Of a stretch of DNA of 18,022 nucleotides, positions 1 through 8,138 are shown piece after piece (the stretch's first letter is position 1; each line of letters opens with the position of its first letter). Under the pieces are notes generated by a model that was not told the DNA's origin, ran no database searches, and worked only from the letters and a program-made list of their open reading frames with translations. The DNA comes from an uncultured Moraxella sp. (lineage in GTDB: Bacteria > Pseudomonadota > Gammaproteobacteria > Pseudomonadales > Moraxellaceae). The position numbers were made by a program, and so were the translations under genes. The stretch spans positions 1 through 18,022 of the forward strand of contig CAKMOY010000060.1 in assembly GCA_927911235.1 (NCBI GenBank), read 5' to 3'.

Positions 1-154
1 TTTTAAATCATGCAACTAAGGTTTTAACCAATTAGCCGTAAGTTCTACGGTGATAGCCTATGGAGTTGATGTAAGTCTTAAGTCAAATGACAAGAGCAAA
101 CAACGGCGAAGTAGGAAGAAAACGCTAAATTTGCCTATAGGTAGATTTGGATAG
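1..154 (+). pseudogene. tnpB: 3' remnant of an IS200/IS605-family tnpB
   Basis: Two frames together read like the C-terminal tail of a TnpB transposon nuclease. One frame (6-35) gives NHATKVLTN, matching the conserved region around 'NHA..VLT'. A second frame (about 32-154) gives LAVSSTVIAYGVDVSL, then a basic stretch (KQRRSRKKT) and ends LNLPIGRFG before TAG at 152-154. Many IS605-family TnpBs end with a similar ACGxDV-like segment followed by a basic tail. The two pieces are out of register near base 30-36, so the fragment is broken as well as truncated by the window edge. TnpB is an RNA-guided nuclease whose guide RNA normally overlaps the 3' end of its gene and the element's right end. Helicase-like coding starts immediately after the stop, leaving no room for a normal right end. 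Family assignment rests on remembered motif patterns, not a search. Confidence 0.6.
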
Positions 155-1106
155 GTTTTTCGGAACGGCGGATGATTTTATCCAATCTACCTGTGTTATT
201 ACCAATGAAATCATTGATAAGATTGATGGTACAACTGGTAATGCGGATGTGTTTATGGGTTTAACCAATATCAATATGCTAAAAAGTGCAATTAATCAAG
301 TTACTACCGTTAAAAATGCAGAAGATATCAAAGGAATGTCGGTGGTTATTCCAGAGCGAGAAAGCGTATCGGTGGGCGTTCAATTATCAAAAAATAGCAT
401 TGATGAATTAAAAACACTACAAAAAGCCTATATGTCTGCTAAAAGTTTTTTGAAGTCAGGCAACAAGTCTGATTTAACGGCTGAATACATTGCAATAAAA
501 GCAAAATTTAATGAATCAGATGAGCTACTTGCTCACCCTTTTAACCTGATTCGTAAAATGGAAGTGTTGATTAGTGATGATGATTTTAGCGACAATTGTA
601 CATTCTATGATATTGATGAAGCACAGTTAAATCTGGTAAAAAAAGCAGTGAGCGACTTTAATAAAAAACCACCCAAAGACACACGAACACGCTTAAGTAG
701 TTATACTCAATCGGAGAATGTGCAAGAAAAATATGATGATGACGGTTCAATCAAAGAATATGAAGTTGTGGTGAATGCTGATGTTATTGTACATAAAAAC
801 AGAAGTCGCATCATGCTTGACACAATGGATTATCCTATTCAACAGCGATTTGAAAATATTTGTGAAAAAATGGGTGTTAAACTTGATGTAACTATCTCGG
901 CAAAAATTTCAGCCCTACTGGAGAATATCAAGGCGGAAATGATAAACAAACGTGGCAAAAGAAAAGACGGCACGACTTCTAACATTGTCAAACAAATCAT
1001 CTTTTGCGACCATTTGCATTTACATAGTAAGATTGTACGGCTTTTGGTGGATAAATGCGGTATTTCCAAACAAAAAAATTGCTATTATCACAGGTCAAGT
1101 CAATAG
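147..1106 (+). CDS. Phage SF2 helicase (DarB-like methylase/helicase family), middle part
   Basis: This is the first of two frame-shifted pieces of one gene. The nominal TTG start is not believable: recognisable protein begins at about FFGTADDF (base 153 onward), directly after the tnpB stop, so the N-terminal part with Walker A and any methylase domain is absent. The frame runs through a Lys/Asp-rich middle region to HLHSKIVRLL and then hits a shift. Dropping one A from the A7 run at 1072-1078 joins it smoothly to the next frame, giving ...KCGISKQKIAIITGQ.... Very large phage proteins with methylase and helicase modules, such as P1 DarB, modify or protect phage DNA. That wider assignment is inference; the helicase call comes from motif VI in the next piece. 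Confidence 0.55.
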   Translation: MDRFFGTADDFIQSTCVITNEIIDKIDGTTGNADVFMGLTNINMLKSAINQVTTVKNAEDIKGMSVVIPERESVSVGVQLSKNSIDELKTLQKAYMSAKSFLKSGNKSDLTAEYIAIKAKFNESDELLAHPFNLIRKMEVLISDDDFSDNCTFYDIDEAQLNLVKKAVSDFNKKPPKDTRTRLSSYTQSENVQEKYDDDGSIKEYEVVVNADVIVHKNRSRIMLDTMDYPIQQRFENICEKMGVKLDVTISAKISALLENIKAEMINKRGKRKDGTTSNIVKQIIFCDHLHLHSKIVRLLVDKCGISKQKNCYYHRSSQ

Positions 1107-2847
1107 TGAAGCGGACGAAATCATTGATGTACAAAATGGTTTTAACGCCATGGACGATGAGAACGTATATCAAATTGTGTTGGCAAATAAAAAGGCTGAA
1201 GTTGGTATTAATCTACAAATCGGTACACAAGCCATTCATCACTTAACCACAGGCTGGACACCTGATAGCTTAGAACAGCGTAATGGGCGTGGTGCTAGAC
1301 AAGGCAACCATACCGAAAGTGTGAAAATTTATTATTATGATGCTGATGGCACGTTTGATAGTTTCAAACGTGAAATGATTAACAAAAAAGATGAATGGAT
1401 TAGTGATTTATTGCAGGGCGATAAACAGGTAATTGAAGTGGCTGGCGAGTTATCTAAAGATGACCAAAACGCACTCATTGAAAGTATTGGTGATGAATAC
1501 GCTATTCAAAAATATTTAGCCGAGCGTGATGAAGCAGAAAAACAGCACCGCTTGGATATGGCAAAGCTTAATCAACGCATTAATATCAACAGCATTGTAC
1601 AACAAAAGAAAGTGCTAGAAACCACCAAAGAGCAAGAAGTTCATGCCTTTATTTTAAAGCATTTAATTCCTGTAGCAAATGGTTTAACTAAAGCTAAAAT
1701 TATTTATAAGGATAAATATACTGGCAAAACAGTGCTAAGTCGTGATGATTTTAATGCCAGTCAAGAAAAGGTATTTAACAACTTTGTTAGCGTTTTTGAG
1801 CAAGTGGTTGCCTTGTTTGATTTTACGGATTTGCTCAAGGAGAAGTCTATTGAATACATGGCTTATGATTTTATTTATAAAGACCGTCAATATATTGGTT
1901 CTACTGGCTCGTATGGCATGGGTTCTAAAAACGATGATTTGTATGGTGCGTTTATTAATAATATGTTGTATGCGAATGGTGTGCAAAATTGGCATGATAC
2001 GCTCGCCTATACAGAAAGACAACAACAGGGCAAATTTGTTCGCACCGATACGGCATTGTATCAACAATACACCGATAAAATTAACATGGCTAAAAAATTG
2101 ATTGACGCATCGGCTAGTGCCATTGATGACATTGCCAAGCAATATGACGGTGTAAATTTGGGTTTGGGCTATGAGATTATCAATGGTTCGGCTATGGTAA
2201 TTGGCGGTCAAATGGTAAAAGTGGGGCAGTTAATCCAGCAAAAAGATAGCAATAAATACGGCGTTATCACCAAAGTTTATCAAGGTGGTTGTGAGTTTTT
2301 AGATGAAGGCAATAGAACCTATAGCAATGTCATCGGTGAGCGTGAAATCGTGTTGCGTGGTTATCGTGAGCAATATGGCATTGACGATTTTGTGTTAATT
2401 GATGATAATACACCACAGTTTTTGCAAGCGGTGAAACAATTGGCACAAATTGCCGTAAACAGGCGAGCCGATGGCAATTATTTAGCATTGGCAAGCCATA
2501 TTCCTGCGATTAATGCTTACATAGCCGATAATCCAGATTTACGTTATGAGTTTAAAACAAGTTATGGCATGAATGGCATTGATATACCACTGGGTTTTTT
2601 ATTGGCAGGTGAGCATTTTGATAAAATGCCGTCTGAATTTTTGGCGTGGTATAAAGATGAATTAGCGAAACATGAGATTGTTTTTGAAAAGCAAAATCAT
2701 CAATTGGTCTATCAGATACCACAAACATACAGCGTTAAATTTCGTGGTTATCCTGAGAAGCAGGCTTTGGCATTTATTGATGAACTGTGCAATCAAAACA
2801 ACTGGGCAAAAAATGATGAATTTTTAACATTGATGAAGGAAAAATGA
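952..2847 (+). CDS. Phage SF2 helicase, C-terminal part (frameshifted continuation)
   Basis: The true protein in this frame begins around base 1075; codons before that are read in the wrong frame. It shows the SF2 RecA-like domain 2: IAIITGQ, then VGINLQIGTQAIHHL, and motif VI QRNGRGARQGN with the arginine-finger pattern (about 1270-1305). A charged helical region follows (KYLAERDEAEKQHRL), then a long C-terminal part without motifs I recognise, ending FLTLMKEK. SF2 domain 2 with QxxGRGxRQGN is typical of SNF2/DEAD-like phage enzymes that translocate on DNA. The stop overlaps the next start (ATGA at 2844), implying translational coupling. With the lost N-terminus this copy would not be a functional helicase unless the missing part lies beyond the IS remnant. 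Confidence 0.65.
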   Translation: MAKEKTARLLTLSNKSSFATICIYIVRLYGFWWINAVFPNKKIAIITGQVNSEADEIIDVQNGFNAMDDENVYQIVLANKKAEVGINLQIGTQAIHHLTTGWTPDSLEQRNGRGARQGNHTESVKIYYYDADGTFDSFKREMINKKDEWISDLLQGDKQVIEVAGELSKDDQNALIESIGDEYAIQKYLAERDEAEKQHRLDMAKLNQRININSIVQQKKVLETTKEQEVHAFILKHLIPVANGLTKAKIIYKDKYTGKTVLSRDDFNASQEKVFNNFVSVFEQVVALFDFTDLLKEKSIEYMAYDFIYKDRQYIGSTGSYGMGSKNDDLYGAFINNMLYANGVQNWHDTLAYTERQQQGKFVRTDTALYQQYTDKINMAKKLIDASASAIDDIAKQYDGVNLGLGYEIINGSAMVIGGQMVKVGQLIQQKDSNKYGVITKVYQGGCEFLDEGNRTYSNVIGEREIVLRGYREQYGIDDFVLIDDNTPQFLQAVKQLAQIAVNRRADGNYLALASHIPAINAYIADNPDLRYEFKTSYGMNGIDIPLGFLLAGEHFDKMPSEFLAWYKDELAKHEIVFEKQNHQLVYQIPQTYSVKFRGYPEKQALAFIDELCNQNNWAKNDEFLTLMKEK

Positions 2848-3278
2848 TGAGATACCAATATTTATTTAGCCGTGAACAAATGCAAACAATGACGGATCAA
2901 ACACGCCAGTCTTATGAAAAAAACCGCAAAAATAACACGCCATTTTTTGCGTTTGTGTTAAATACGCTTTATGAGCGTATCAAAAGCGACCCTATCCGCT
3001 ACCGTGCGTTTGGTATGTATTGGTGGGCGGTGAAGGCGATTTTTATTGAACATGGGCTTGATTTTGGCATTGCCAATTTTGGACAAGACACCGATAACCA
3101 AATCAAAGAGTTGTACTGTGGTACAATCGATGAGCAAACGTTGGTTATCGCAGATAGCTTTTGGTGGGATATGTATCAGTCGTATATCAAAGGCAATAAT
3201 GAGTACGACTTAGATAATCAAGGCGGTATTTATATTTTGCGTGATGATGAAATGGAAAGCTTGATTATGGAACGCTAA
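2844..3278 (+). CDS. Hypothetical phage protein coupled to the helicase
   Basis: A 144-residue soluble protein with no motif I recognise. It is rich in aromatic and charged residues (MYWWAVKAIF, DSFWWDMYQSY) and has no signal peptide or membrane segment. The start ATG overlaps the helicase stop in an ATGA arrangement, so it is probably translated from the same mRNA and may work with the helicase. It is the last gene of this operon: a promoter-like sequence and hairpin follow within 30 bases of its stop. Confidence 0.6.
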   Translation: MMRYQYLFSREQMQTMTDQTRQSYEKNRKNNTPFFAFVLNTLYERIKSDPIRYRAFGMYWWAVKAIFIEHGLDFGIANFGQDTDNQIKELYCGTIDEQTLVIADSFWWDMYQSYIKGNNEYDLDNQGGIYILRDDEMESLIMER

Positions 3279-3297
3279 GCGGTTTAATCGGTGAATT

Positions 3298-3306
3298 TGC
3301 TATAAT
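3298..3306 (+). promoter_or_regulatory. Extended -10 promoter element (TGCTATAAT)
   Basis: TGCTATAAT matches the extended -10 consensus TGnTATAAT exactly. No convincing -35 lies 16-18 bases upstream, which is usual for extended -10 promoters. The predicted start falls near 3313, inside the hairpin that precedes the gene at 3334. Confidence 0.55.
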
Positions 3307-3333
3307 CCTTACAAAACTTTGTAAGGATTTTTT
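3304..3333 (+). terminator. Hairpin plus T-run in the leader of the 3334 gene
   Basis: Bases 3304-3314 pair perfectly with 3319-3329 (11 bp, 4-base loop), followed by a six-T run (3328-3333) ending at the ATG. As a terminator it would stop readthrough from the helicase operon. Its descending arm also contains the AAGGA ribosome site of the next gene, so in a longer transcript it would hide that site. Confidence 0.6.
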
Positions 3334-4152
3334 ATGAAAAACACACCAGAAGCCACGCTTGCAACCGAATATCTCACCGCCTACAACACCGACGGCGGTA
3401 TATGGGGACAGGCAGGACTAAACCGAAACTTACTCGCCAAAATAGAGCCAGTACATACCCAGCATTTAGAGAAAGCGGATACTCGTGTTGTGTTTGGCAT
3501 CTTAGAAAACGCTGAATTTAGCCTTGAAAATCAATATTCTACCCCTTTTGAAAACTCAAATCCTGAAGGGCGTATGCCGAATTTAATGGGCATGATACAG
3601 TCAGGTCAGATTGTCATGCAGGCTGGCGAGTTTTTAAACGCAGGTAGCCCAGAAGTGGAAAACCCCAATGACACCAAAATCCCACAAGCCAAAGAAGGAT
3701 TATTAGGCAGTTTGGTTGAACAGTTAGGCGAACTAAAAGAACGCTCATCGTTTACCAAATTAAATAGCGAACAGATTTACACATCATCCCATTCGGTAAG
3801 AATCAGTGCAACGCTGATTTTATCCGCTTGGCGAAATGCTAAAATTGAAGTGGAAAATGCCTTACAAGCCTTGCAAGAATGGACAGCCCCTGTTGCATTG
3901 TCAGAAAATGGATTGTTGGTCAATGCTGTTCAAGAAAAATCGTTAAAAGGCTTGTTTCCGTCTGTGATTCCTGTGTCGGTGAATTTGTCATATGGCGGTA
4001 AGCTATATATGGACCTGATAATAGAAAGTTTGTCAGCTCCCATGACCGCCCCCATGAATGCCAATGGCGATAGAATTACGGTTAAGGTACAAATTAACTT
4101 TTTATCTCGTCAGGCGTGGGATAGAAAAGATGTGCAAGACCTTTATGCTTGA
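3334..4152 (+). CDS. Probable phage baseplate/tail structural protein
   Basis: A 272-residue protein with no signal peptide or membrane segment. The N-terminal half has a loose region (PNLMGMIQSGQIVMQAGEF). The C-terminal half is compact: ISATLILSAWRNAKIEVENALQ, then SVNLSYGGKLY and a stretch rich in small residues (LSAPMTAPMNANGDR). This pattern, with 'SYGG..Y.dlvvesls.PmtaPmd..GdRi', is one I associate with baseplate or tail-hub adaptor proteins of tailed phages, but I cannot name a family with certainty. Its start has AAGGA six bases before the ATG. It opens the operon that continues through assembly, lysis and tail-lysin genes, which supports a virion role. Confidence 0.5.
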   Translation: MKNTPEATLATEYLTAYNTDGGIWGQAGLNRNLLAKIEPVHTQHLEKADTRVVFGILENAEFSLENQYSTPFENSNPEGRMPNLMGMIQSGQIVMQAGEFLNAGSPEVENPNDTKIPQAKEGLLGSLVEQLGELKERSSFTKLNSEQIYTSSHSVRISATLILSAWRNAKIEVENALQALQEWTAPVALSENGLLVNAVQEKSLKGLFPSVIPVSVNLSYGGKLYMDLIIESLSAPMTAPMNANGDRITVKVQINFLSRQAWDRKDVQDLYA

Positions 4153-4191
4153 ACTGGAACAATTCATCATCACACGCCAGCCAAATCTTAC

Positions 4192-4223
4192 AATATCCTA
4201 AATTCACTTTAGGATATTTTTTT
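4192..4223 (+). terminator. Hairpin plus T-run in the leader of the 4224 gene
   Basis: Bases 4192-4202 pair with 4208-4218 (11 bp, 5-base loop) and a seven-T run (4217-4223) leads straight into the ATG. A -10-like TACAAT (4189-4194) overlaps the 5' arm and AGGA (4211-4214) sits in the 3' arm. The layout copies the leader at 3304-3333. Confidence 0.55.
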
Positions 4224-4961
4224 ATGTTTAACAGCATTCCAATCCAATTACGCCATGAGCAGATTTATCTAAAAGAATTACTAGTCGGGCAAATCATGGA
4301 AATGGCGAAAATCCCCCAACAGCTAAACGAATTACGTATCAATTCATTTTTGGCTTATACCTGTCAAGATGACAGTATTGCCATGCGTTTAACGGTGCAA
4401 GAACGCTATTATATTTTGCTTAATTATTTAGCCATTAGCAACAATGACTACATGATAAATACCGATGTCAGCGAATTTTTTATCAAGGCTAAAAACGCCC
4501 CTGATATGGCTTCCATGAATGGCATTTACACCAGTCAATTACTGGGTAGTCATGTAACCTTGCTACAAAGTAAATGTGAAAATGTTTACGAATGGCTGGC
4601 AGGCAAGATAGCTTGTCAGTTGTCTGGGGATTTGACCCACTTTTTTGGTGATGAACAAAACCCTGTGATTTGGGAGCATTTGCCAACCGACAATCAAGAC
4701 ACCCTAGAGAATGTATTTCGCAGTCGTTTTGAGATGATTAACACCATGCCTAGTAGTTTGTTTGAGAAATTAACTGATGTGTATTATCAAGGCTGTGAGC
4801 AATTACGGCATTTGGTGGATATCAGTGTGGATAATGACGGCATTACCTTGCTTGGTAATTCGGAAAATCAAGGGGGTGGCGATATGAATATCGCACGATT
4901 TCGCACCGATACTGTACTACCAGACATCTGCAAACGACTTAGCCAACTCCTTAATGAATGA
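4224..4961 (+). CDS. Probable phage tail/baseplate assembly protein
   Basis: I chose ATG 4224 (MFNSIPIQLRHEQIYL) because it follows AGGA at nine bases and the hairpin leader. An in-frame ATG at 4149 would add 25 residues encoded by the leader itself. The protein is 245 residues, mostly helical, with LRHEQIYLKELLVGQIMEMAKIP near the start and a conserved-looking LTVQERYYILLNYLA. This resembles chaperone-like or assembly proteins next to baseplate genes, but the role is inferred mainly from context. It ends at TGA 4959-4961, within an ATGA tandem repeat that holds the next start. Removing four bases there would fuse the two frames. Confidence 0.5.
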   Translation: MFNSIPIQLRHEQIYLKELLVGQIMEMAKIPQQLNELRINSFLAYTCQDDSIAMRLTVQERYYILLNYLAISNNDYMINTDVSEFFIKAKNAPDMASMNGIYTSQLLGSHVTLLQSKCENVYEWLAGKIACQLSGDLTHFFGDEQNPVIWEHLPTDNQDTLENVFRSRFEMINTMPSSLFEKLTDVYYQGCEQLRHLVDISVDNDGITLLGNSENQGGGDMNIARFRTDTVLPDICKRLSQLLNE

Positions 4962-5151
4962 ATGCCTTGAGCTAATGGAACATACCAATGCCACGCTGTT
5001 GGACTGTCTTACAATGCCAATATCATTTATCAAAGATTATAAAAACTCTACCGCCTTTGAGTACCGTAAAAAAGCGTTGCAAAACGATGTTCTTTATAAA
5101 GAACATCTGCTAAAACGCATGGATATGCTTATCAAAGGGCTTTATCGGTAG
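4954..5151 (+). CDS. Small downstream partner or C-terminal extension of the 4224 gene
   Basis: A 65-residue helical protein beginning MNECLELMEH, with TMPISFIKDYKNS in the middle and a basic C-terminus. It overlaps the previous gene by eight bases within AATGAATGAATG, so it is either made by stop-start coupling or is the C-terminus of the same protein in another frame. The frame stays open upstream to about 4888, which allows either reading. Tail assembly chaperones in many phages exist as a short form and a frameshift-extended form; whether that applies here is unproven. Confidence 0.45.
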   Translation: MNECLELMEHTNATLLDCLTMPISFIKDYKNSTAFEYRKKALQNDVLYKEHLLKRMDMLIKGLYR

Positions 5152-5166
5152 GGTTTGGGAGTGGAT

Positions 5167-5358
5167 ATGTATCAATTACAACTGTTTGATTTTGGCAAAC
5201 AAAGTGTGTTAAAAATTTTTAATCAAAAGCCCACATCTGCTGAATTGCGTGTAGCATTGGGTGATTTTGCTGAGCATACCGATGTGTTATTACAAAAACA
5301 TGAAGCGGTGGTAACAACAGGCGTTTGGCTAAAATTAGTGGAGGTTAACCATGACTGA
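5167..5358 (+). CDS. Small hypothetical phage protein
   Basis: ATG 5167 (MYQLQLFDFGKQSVLKIF) is preferred over the in-frame TTG at 5155 because GGAG lies five to eight bases upstream. The product is 63 residues, soluble, with no recognised motif. It overlaps the next gene's start by eight bases, so it is coupled to the lysis-gene cluster. Confidence 0.5.
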   Translation: MYQLQLFDFGKQSVLKIFNQKPTSAELRVALGDFAEHTDVLLQKHEAVVTTGVWLKLVEVNHD

Positions 5359-5743
5359 CCATTCAACCAATCGGATTGAACAAAAATTAGACAAGGTACA
5401 GGTGGATTTAGCCCAGCTAAATCTAAACTTAGCCGAACTTCGGGCGATTAATTTACGCCACGATGAGTTAAGCCGTGACAATAGCCAAAAAATTGAAGCT
5501 CTAGAGCGTACCAATCACGAAATGCAAGGGGCAATTCGGTTGGGAAAATTTATTACCGTATTTATGTTGTCTTGCGTAGTTGGTGTGATTGGCTGGGTGG
5601 TCAATCGTGAACAAAATAAGGATAGCTATGCCACTATGCTAAAAGAGCAAGTCTTGGATAATCGGCATAGCAATGAGCTACAAAACGAGCGTATTCATGA
5701 TTTGGCGGTCAAACTTGATGAAATAAAGCGAGAAGCCAGATGA
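5351..5743 (+). CDS. Single-pass membrane protein with flanking coiled coils, lysis-cluster gene
   Basis: This 130-residue protein has an N-terminal coiled coil (residues 5-60, repeating Leu/Ile in KLDKVQVDLAQLNLNLAEL), one membrane helix (about 65-84) and a charged C-terminal helix. A strong ribosome site (GGAGG) precedes it. The stop overlaps the holin start (ATGA). Membrane-spanning coiled-coil proteins beside holins are common in phages and may be lysis accessory or spanin-like factors, but there is no lipobox or signal peptide to prove a spanin. A function beyond membrane-anchored lysis-cluster protein is inference. Confidence 0.6.
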   Translation: MTDHSTNRIEQKLDKVQVDLAQLNLNLAELRAINLRHDELSRDNSQKIEALERTNHEMQGAIRLGKFITVFMLSCVVGVIGWVVNREQNKDSYATMLKEQVLDNRHSNELQNERIHDLAVKLDEIKREAR

Positions 5744-5958
5744 AAGACTTATTAAATTCGCATTTTGTTTTAACAATTTGTTTTGCGACCATGGCATTTT
5801 TGATGGTGTCAGGGCTGTATTTTTTAGAAATCCCCAAAGAAAATGTCAATTTAATCAATGTAGCTTTAGGGGTTGTGTTGGGTTGGGTGTCTAGTCCAAT
5901 TAATTTTTATTTTGGCAAAACTGATAAAAGGAAAAACGATGAGCAAGAAATTAACTGA
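5740..5958 (+). CDS. Holin-like two-TM membrane protein
   Basis: A 72-residue protein with two predicted membrane helices (about 9-28 and 37-57) joined by a short loop, then a charged tail (KTDKRKNDEQ). The segment INFYFGK after TM2 is typical of small phage holins with 'NFYFGSS'-like ends. The next gene is an endolysin that overlaps its end, the classical holin-endolysin order. Holins form membrane lesions that release or activate the endolysin at the time of lysis. Gene order and size support the call; no experiment-specific motif is present. Confidence 0.7.
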   Translation: MKDLLNSHFVLTICFATMAFLMVSGLYFLEIPKENVNLINVALGVVLGWVSSPINFYFGKTDKRKNDEQEIN

Positions 5959-6541
5959 TGCACAAATCCGCCAAATTGCCAGTGATAACGGCTTAGAATT
6001 TGCCATGTTAAAGGCGGTGGTTGAAGTAGAAGCAGGCGGTAGCGGTTTTATTTTGGACGAAAAGTCTAAATCCCTTGTGCCTAAGATTTTGTTTGAGCCA
6101 CACGTTTTTTACAGGCTTTTGGGCAATAAAAAACTGATTGGCATTCGCAATGATTGTATGGCAAAACAGCCAAAACTGTGTTATGCCAAATGGGGGGGCT
6201 ATCCTTATGGTAAAACCCATGAACAGCACGCTAGATTGGCGGTTGCAAGTAATTTTCACCGCGAAACTGCCCTTGAAAGTTGTAGTTGGGGCATGGGTCA
6301 GGTCATGGGTCATCACTGGCAGTCGTTGGGCTATGCTAGTTTACAGGATTTTATCAATGCCATGTATCAAGATGAGATGAGTCAGATTGATTGTATGGTG
6401 CGTTTTATCAAGAAAAACGGTTTATTGGTGAAGCTACAACAAAAGGACTGGAAAGGCTTTGCTAAAGGTTATAACGGTGCAGGCTATGCCAAAAATGCTT
6501 ATGATGTGAAATTGGCAAATGCTTATCGTAAATATGCCTAA
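5939..6541 (+). CDS. Endolysin, N-acetylmuramidase (DUF3380 family)
   Basis: The start is ATG 5939 (MSKKLTDAQIRQIASDN), preceded by AAAAGGAAAAACG. It gives 200 residues, the usual size of single-domain phage muramidases of this family. The catalytic region AVVEVEAGGSGF (residues 26-37) carries the expected glutamate, and SWGMGQVMG (116-124) matches the family's 'SWG.fQvMG' block. LVPKILFEPHVFYRL is another typical block, and the C-terminal end has FAKGYNGAGYAKNAYDVKL. The enzyme cuts glycan strands of peptidoglycan. No signal sequence is present, so it needs the holin encoded directly upstream. It overlaps the holin gene by 20 bases. Confidence 0.85.
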   Translation: MSKKLTDAQIRQIASDNGLEFAMLKAVVEVEAGGSGFILDEKSKSLVPKILFEPHVFYRLLGNKKLIGIRNDCMAKQPKLCYAKWGGYPYGKTHEQHARLAVASNFHRETALESCSWGMGQVMGHHWQSLGYASLQDFINAMYQDEMSQIDCMVRFIKKNGLLVKLQQKDWKGFAKGYNGAGYAKNAYDVKLANAYRKYA

Positions 6542-6561
6542 GGAACATATTTCTGCCTTGA

Positions 6562-6590
6562 TTGTCAATCATGCCAAAATAGCATTTATT
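6562..6590 (+). promoter_or_regulatory. Possible sigma70 promoter before the first tail-lysin gene
   Basis: TTGTCA (6562-6567), a 17-base spacer and TTTATT (6585-6590) form a fair sigma70 promoter just downstream of the endolysin stop. The spacer contains ATCATGCCAAA, which also occurs upstream of the paralogous gene at 9267. Confidence 0.4.
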
Positions 6591-6604
6591 TTTAGGATTG
6601 GTTT

Positions 6605-8112
6605 ATGCTAAATTATGACAATCAAGGCTTTATTTGGGGATTAATCGTGTTGAACAAAAAACCAAAGTCGTACACGATGATACCCAAAAAATCATTGAAA
6701 TTCTAAGTCAGGGCGGTAAAAAACGCCAGCAACAATTACAACAAACTGAACAAATTATCCAAAAAGTTAATCAAAAAGTTAATCAAAATAACAGACAATC
6801 TTCAAGTAATAACAGACACGCCAGCCAAAATGCAAGTCGCAATAGTTTGGTACAACAACGTGTTACAAGACAACAAACAAGATTTCGCCCTGAACAAAAC
6901 CGCCTTCAGCAAAATATCCAAGATAGCCAATTTGAAAAAGCTGATAAAGCACGCCAGTTTTTTTCACGGCTTCATCATGAGTTAAAACAGCAATTAGAAA
7001 ATAACATAGATAGCCAAAATATAGACCCCTTGCTAGACAGCGTGAATGAAGTAAAAGGCGTGCTATCGCCTATGGGGAAAATGTTTGGATTCATGTTTAA
7101 GGCAGGAGCATGGACAAAAAATAAACTCTTTGCCAATAAAAAGCGTGAACCGTTATCCAATGCTGAAGAGCGTCATCAAGCCAATGTGGAAGAGCAGTTA
7201 GAAAGGATAGAAAATAACCGCTCTGGCGGTTTTCGCTTAAATCCGTTTATGAAAATGTTTGGCAAAATGGGTAGAATGTTGTGGGGTGGATTGGCAGGCG
7301 TGGGCGGTTTTGCCTTAAAGCATGGTAAATCTTTATTAAAGAAATTAGGCGGTGTGCGTGGTTTGGTGGTATTAAGCACACTTGCTAAAGCTGGCAGTTT
7401 GGCAATGGATTGGAATGAATTGTCCGATAAACAAAAGGCAGGCAGAACAGGTGAATTATTGGGCGAAATCGGCGGTGTTGGTATTGGAATGTTGATTGGC
7501 TCAGCGATTTTTCCCGGTATTGGTACGGCAGTTGGCGGTTTCATTGGTGGCTGGCTTGGCTCAAAAGGCGGTGAAGCGTTGGGCGAGTATGCCCTGCCCC
7601 ATATCAAAAACTGGGTGGATAGTTTAATCAGCTTTGATTTATCAAAACAGTTGTTAGAAAAGTTTAGCAATGGTTTATCAGACTTGTTTAAAGGCTCAAA
7701 AAATGCCTTATCGTGGTTGTATGATAGCTTTTTATCAGTAATTGATAAGATTAAACAAAAAATTACTGAATGGATTGAGAAAGGGCAAAATTTTTTGGAT
7801 ACAGTTGCAGACGGTGCGTCATCACTTTGGGGTGATTTCAAAAATGCGTTGGGGTTTGGTGGGGATTTTAACAAGGTAACATGGCGTGTGGATTTTGGCT
7901 CAAAGATGACCTATACCCATGATGATGTTACCTATAAAATGGGGGGTAATGGCAATGGCGTGATTGATTGTTCACGTTGGGTCGCAAAGGTGAATCAAGA
8001 TACGGTGAAACAAATTAGTCAAATTTTAGGCAAGCCAAAAGCAGACAAGGCGAAGATTTCGCAGGGACAGCGTCTGAGATTATCCGAACCGAAAAAGAAA
8101 AAGGGCGTTTAG
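6605..8112 (+). CDS. Virion-associated tail protein/lysin, copy 1, N-terminal part
   Basis: The likely start is ATG 6605 (MLNYDNQGFIWG), which matches copy 2 (MALNYDPQGFIIG). One G is missing from the G4 run at 6636-6639, so a naive frame starts at 6634. The order is an N-terminal QGFI/RVEQKT/HDDTQ block, a Gln/Asn-rich coiled region, a shared block with PMGKM and GAWTKNKLFA, then Gly-rich hydrophobic segments (FPGIGTAVGGFIGGWLGS) that may insert in membrane. The end of this piece enters an NlpC/P60-like fold: GVIDCSRWV carries the probable catalytic Cys (codon 7969-7971). A missing A in the A4 run at 8037-8040 shifts the frame, leaving a false C-terminus (LSEPKKKKGV). Tape-measure/ejection or tail-lysin roles fit; the enzyme call depends on joining with 8139-8855. 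Confidence 0.6.
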
Positions 8113-8138
8113 TTGCCCATAAAAAAGGTTGGCAGGAC

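Noticed and set aside
1..150. Group I or II intron 3' end suggested by the CCGTA/TACGG hairpin and CCTAT/ATAGG pairing
   Set aside because: No domain V or group I core motif is present and the stretch reads well as a TnpB C-terminus.
1735..2211. A 158-codon - strand frame opposite the helicase
   Set aside because: The + strand helicase frame is continuous and conserved in motif; the - frame has no ribosome site or recognisable motif.
5873..5938. An N-terminal extension of the endolysin acting as a signal-anchor
   Set aside because: The extension is the out-of-frame reading of the holin gene; ATG 5939 has a ribosome site and matches the normal family start.
7176..7874. A 232-codon open frame on the - strand opposite tail-lysin copy 1
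   Set aside because: It mirrors the Gly-rich + strand protein, giving a Pro-rich product; there is no ribosome site and the + strand frame has clear paralog support.
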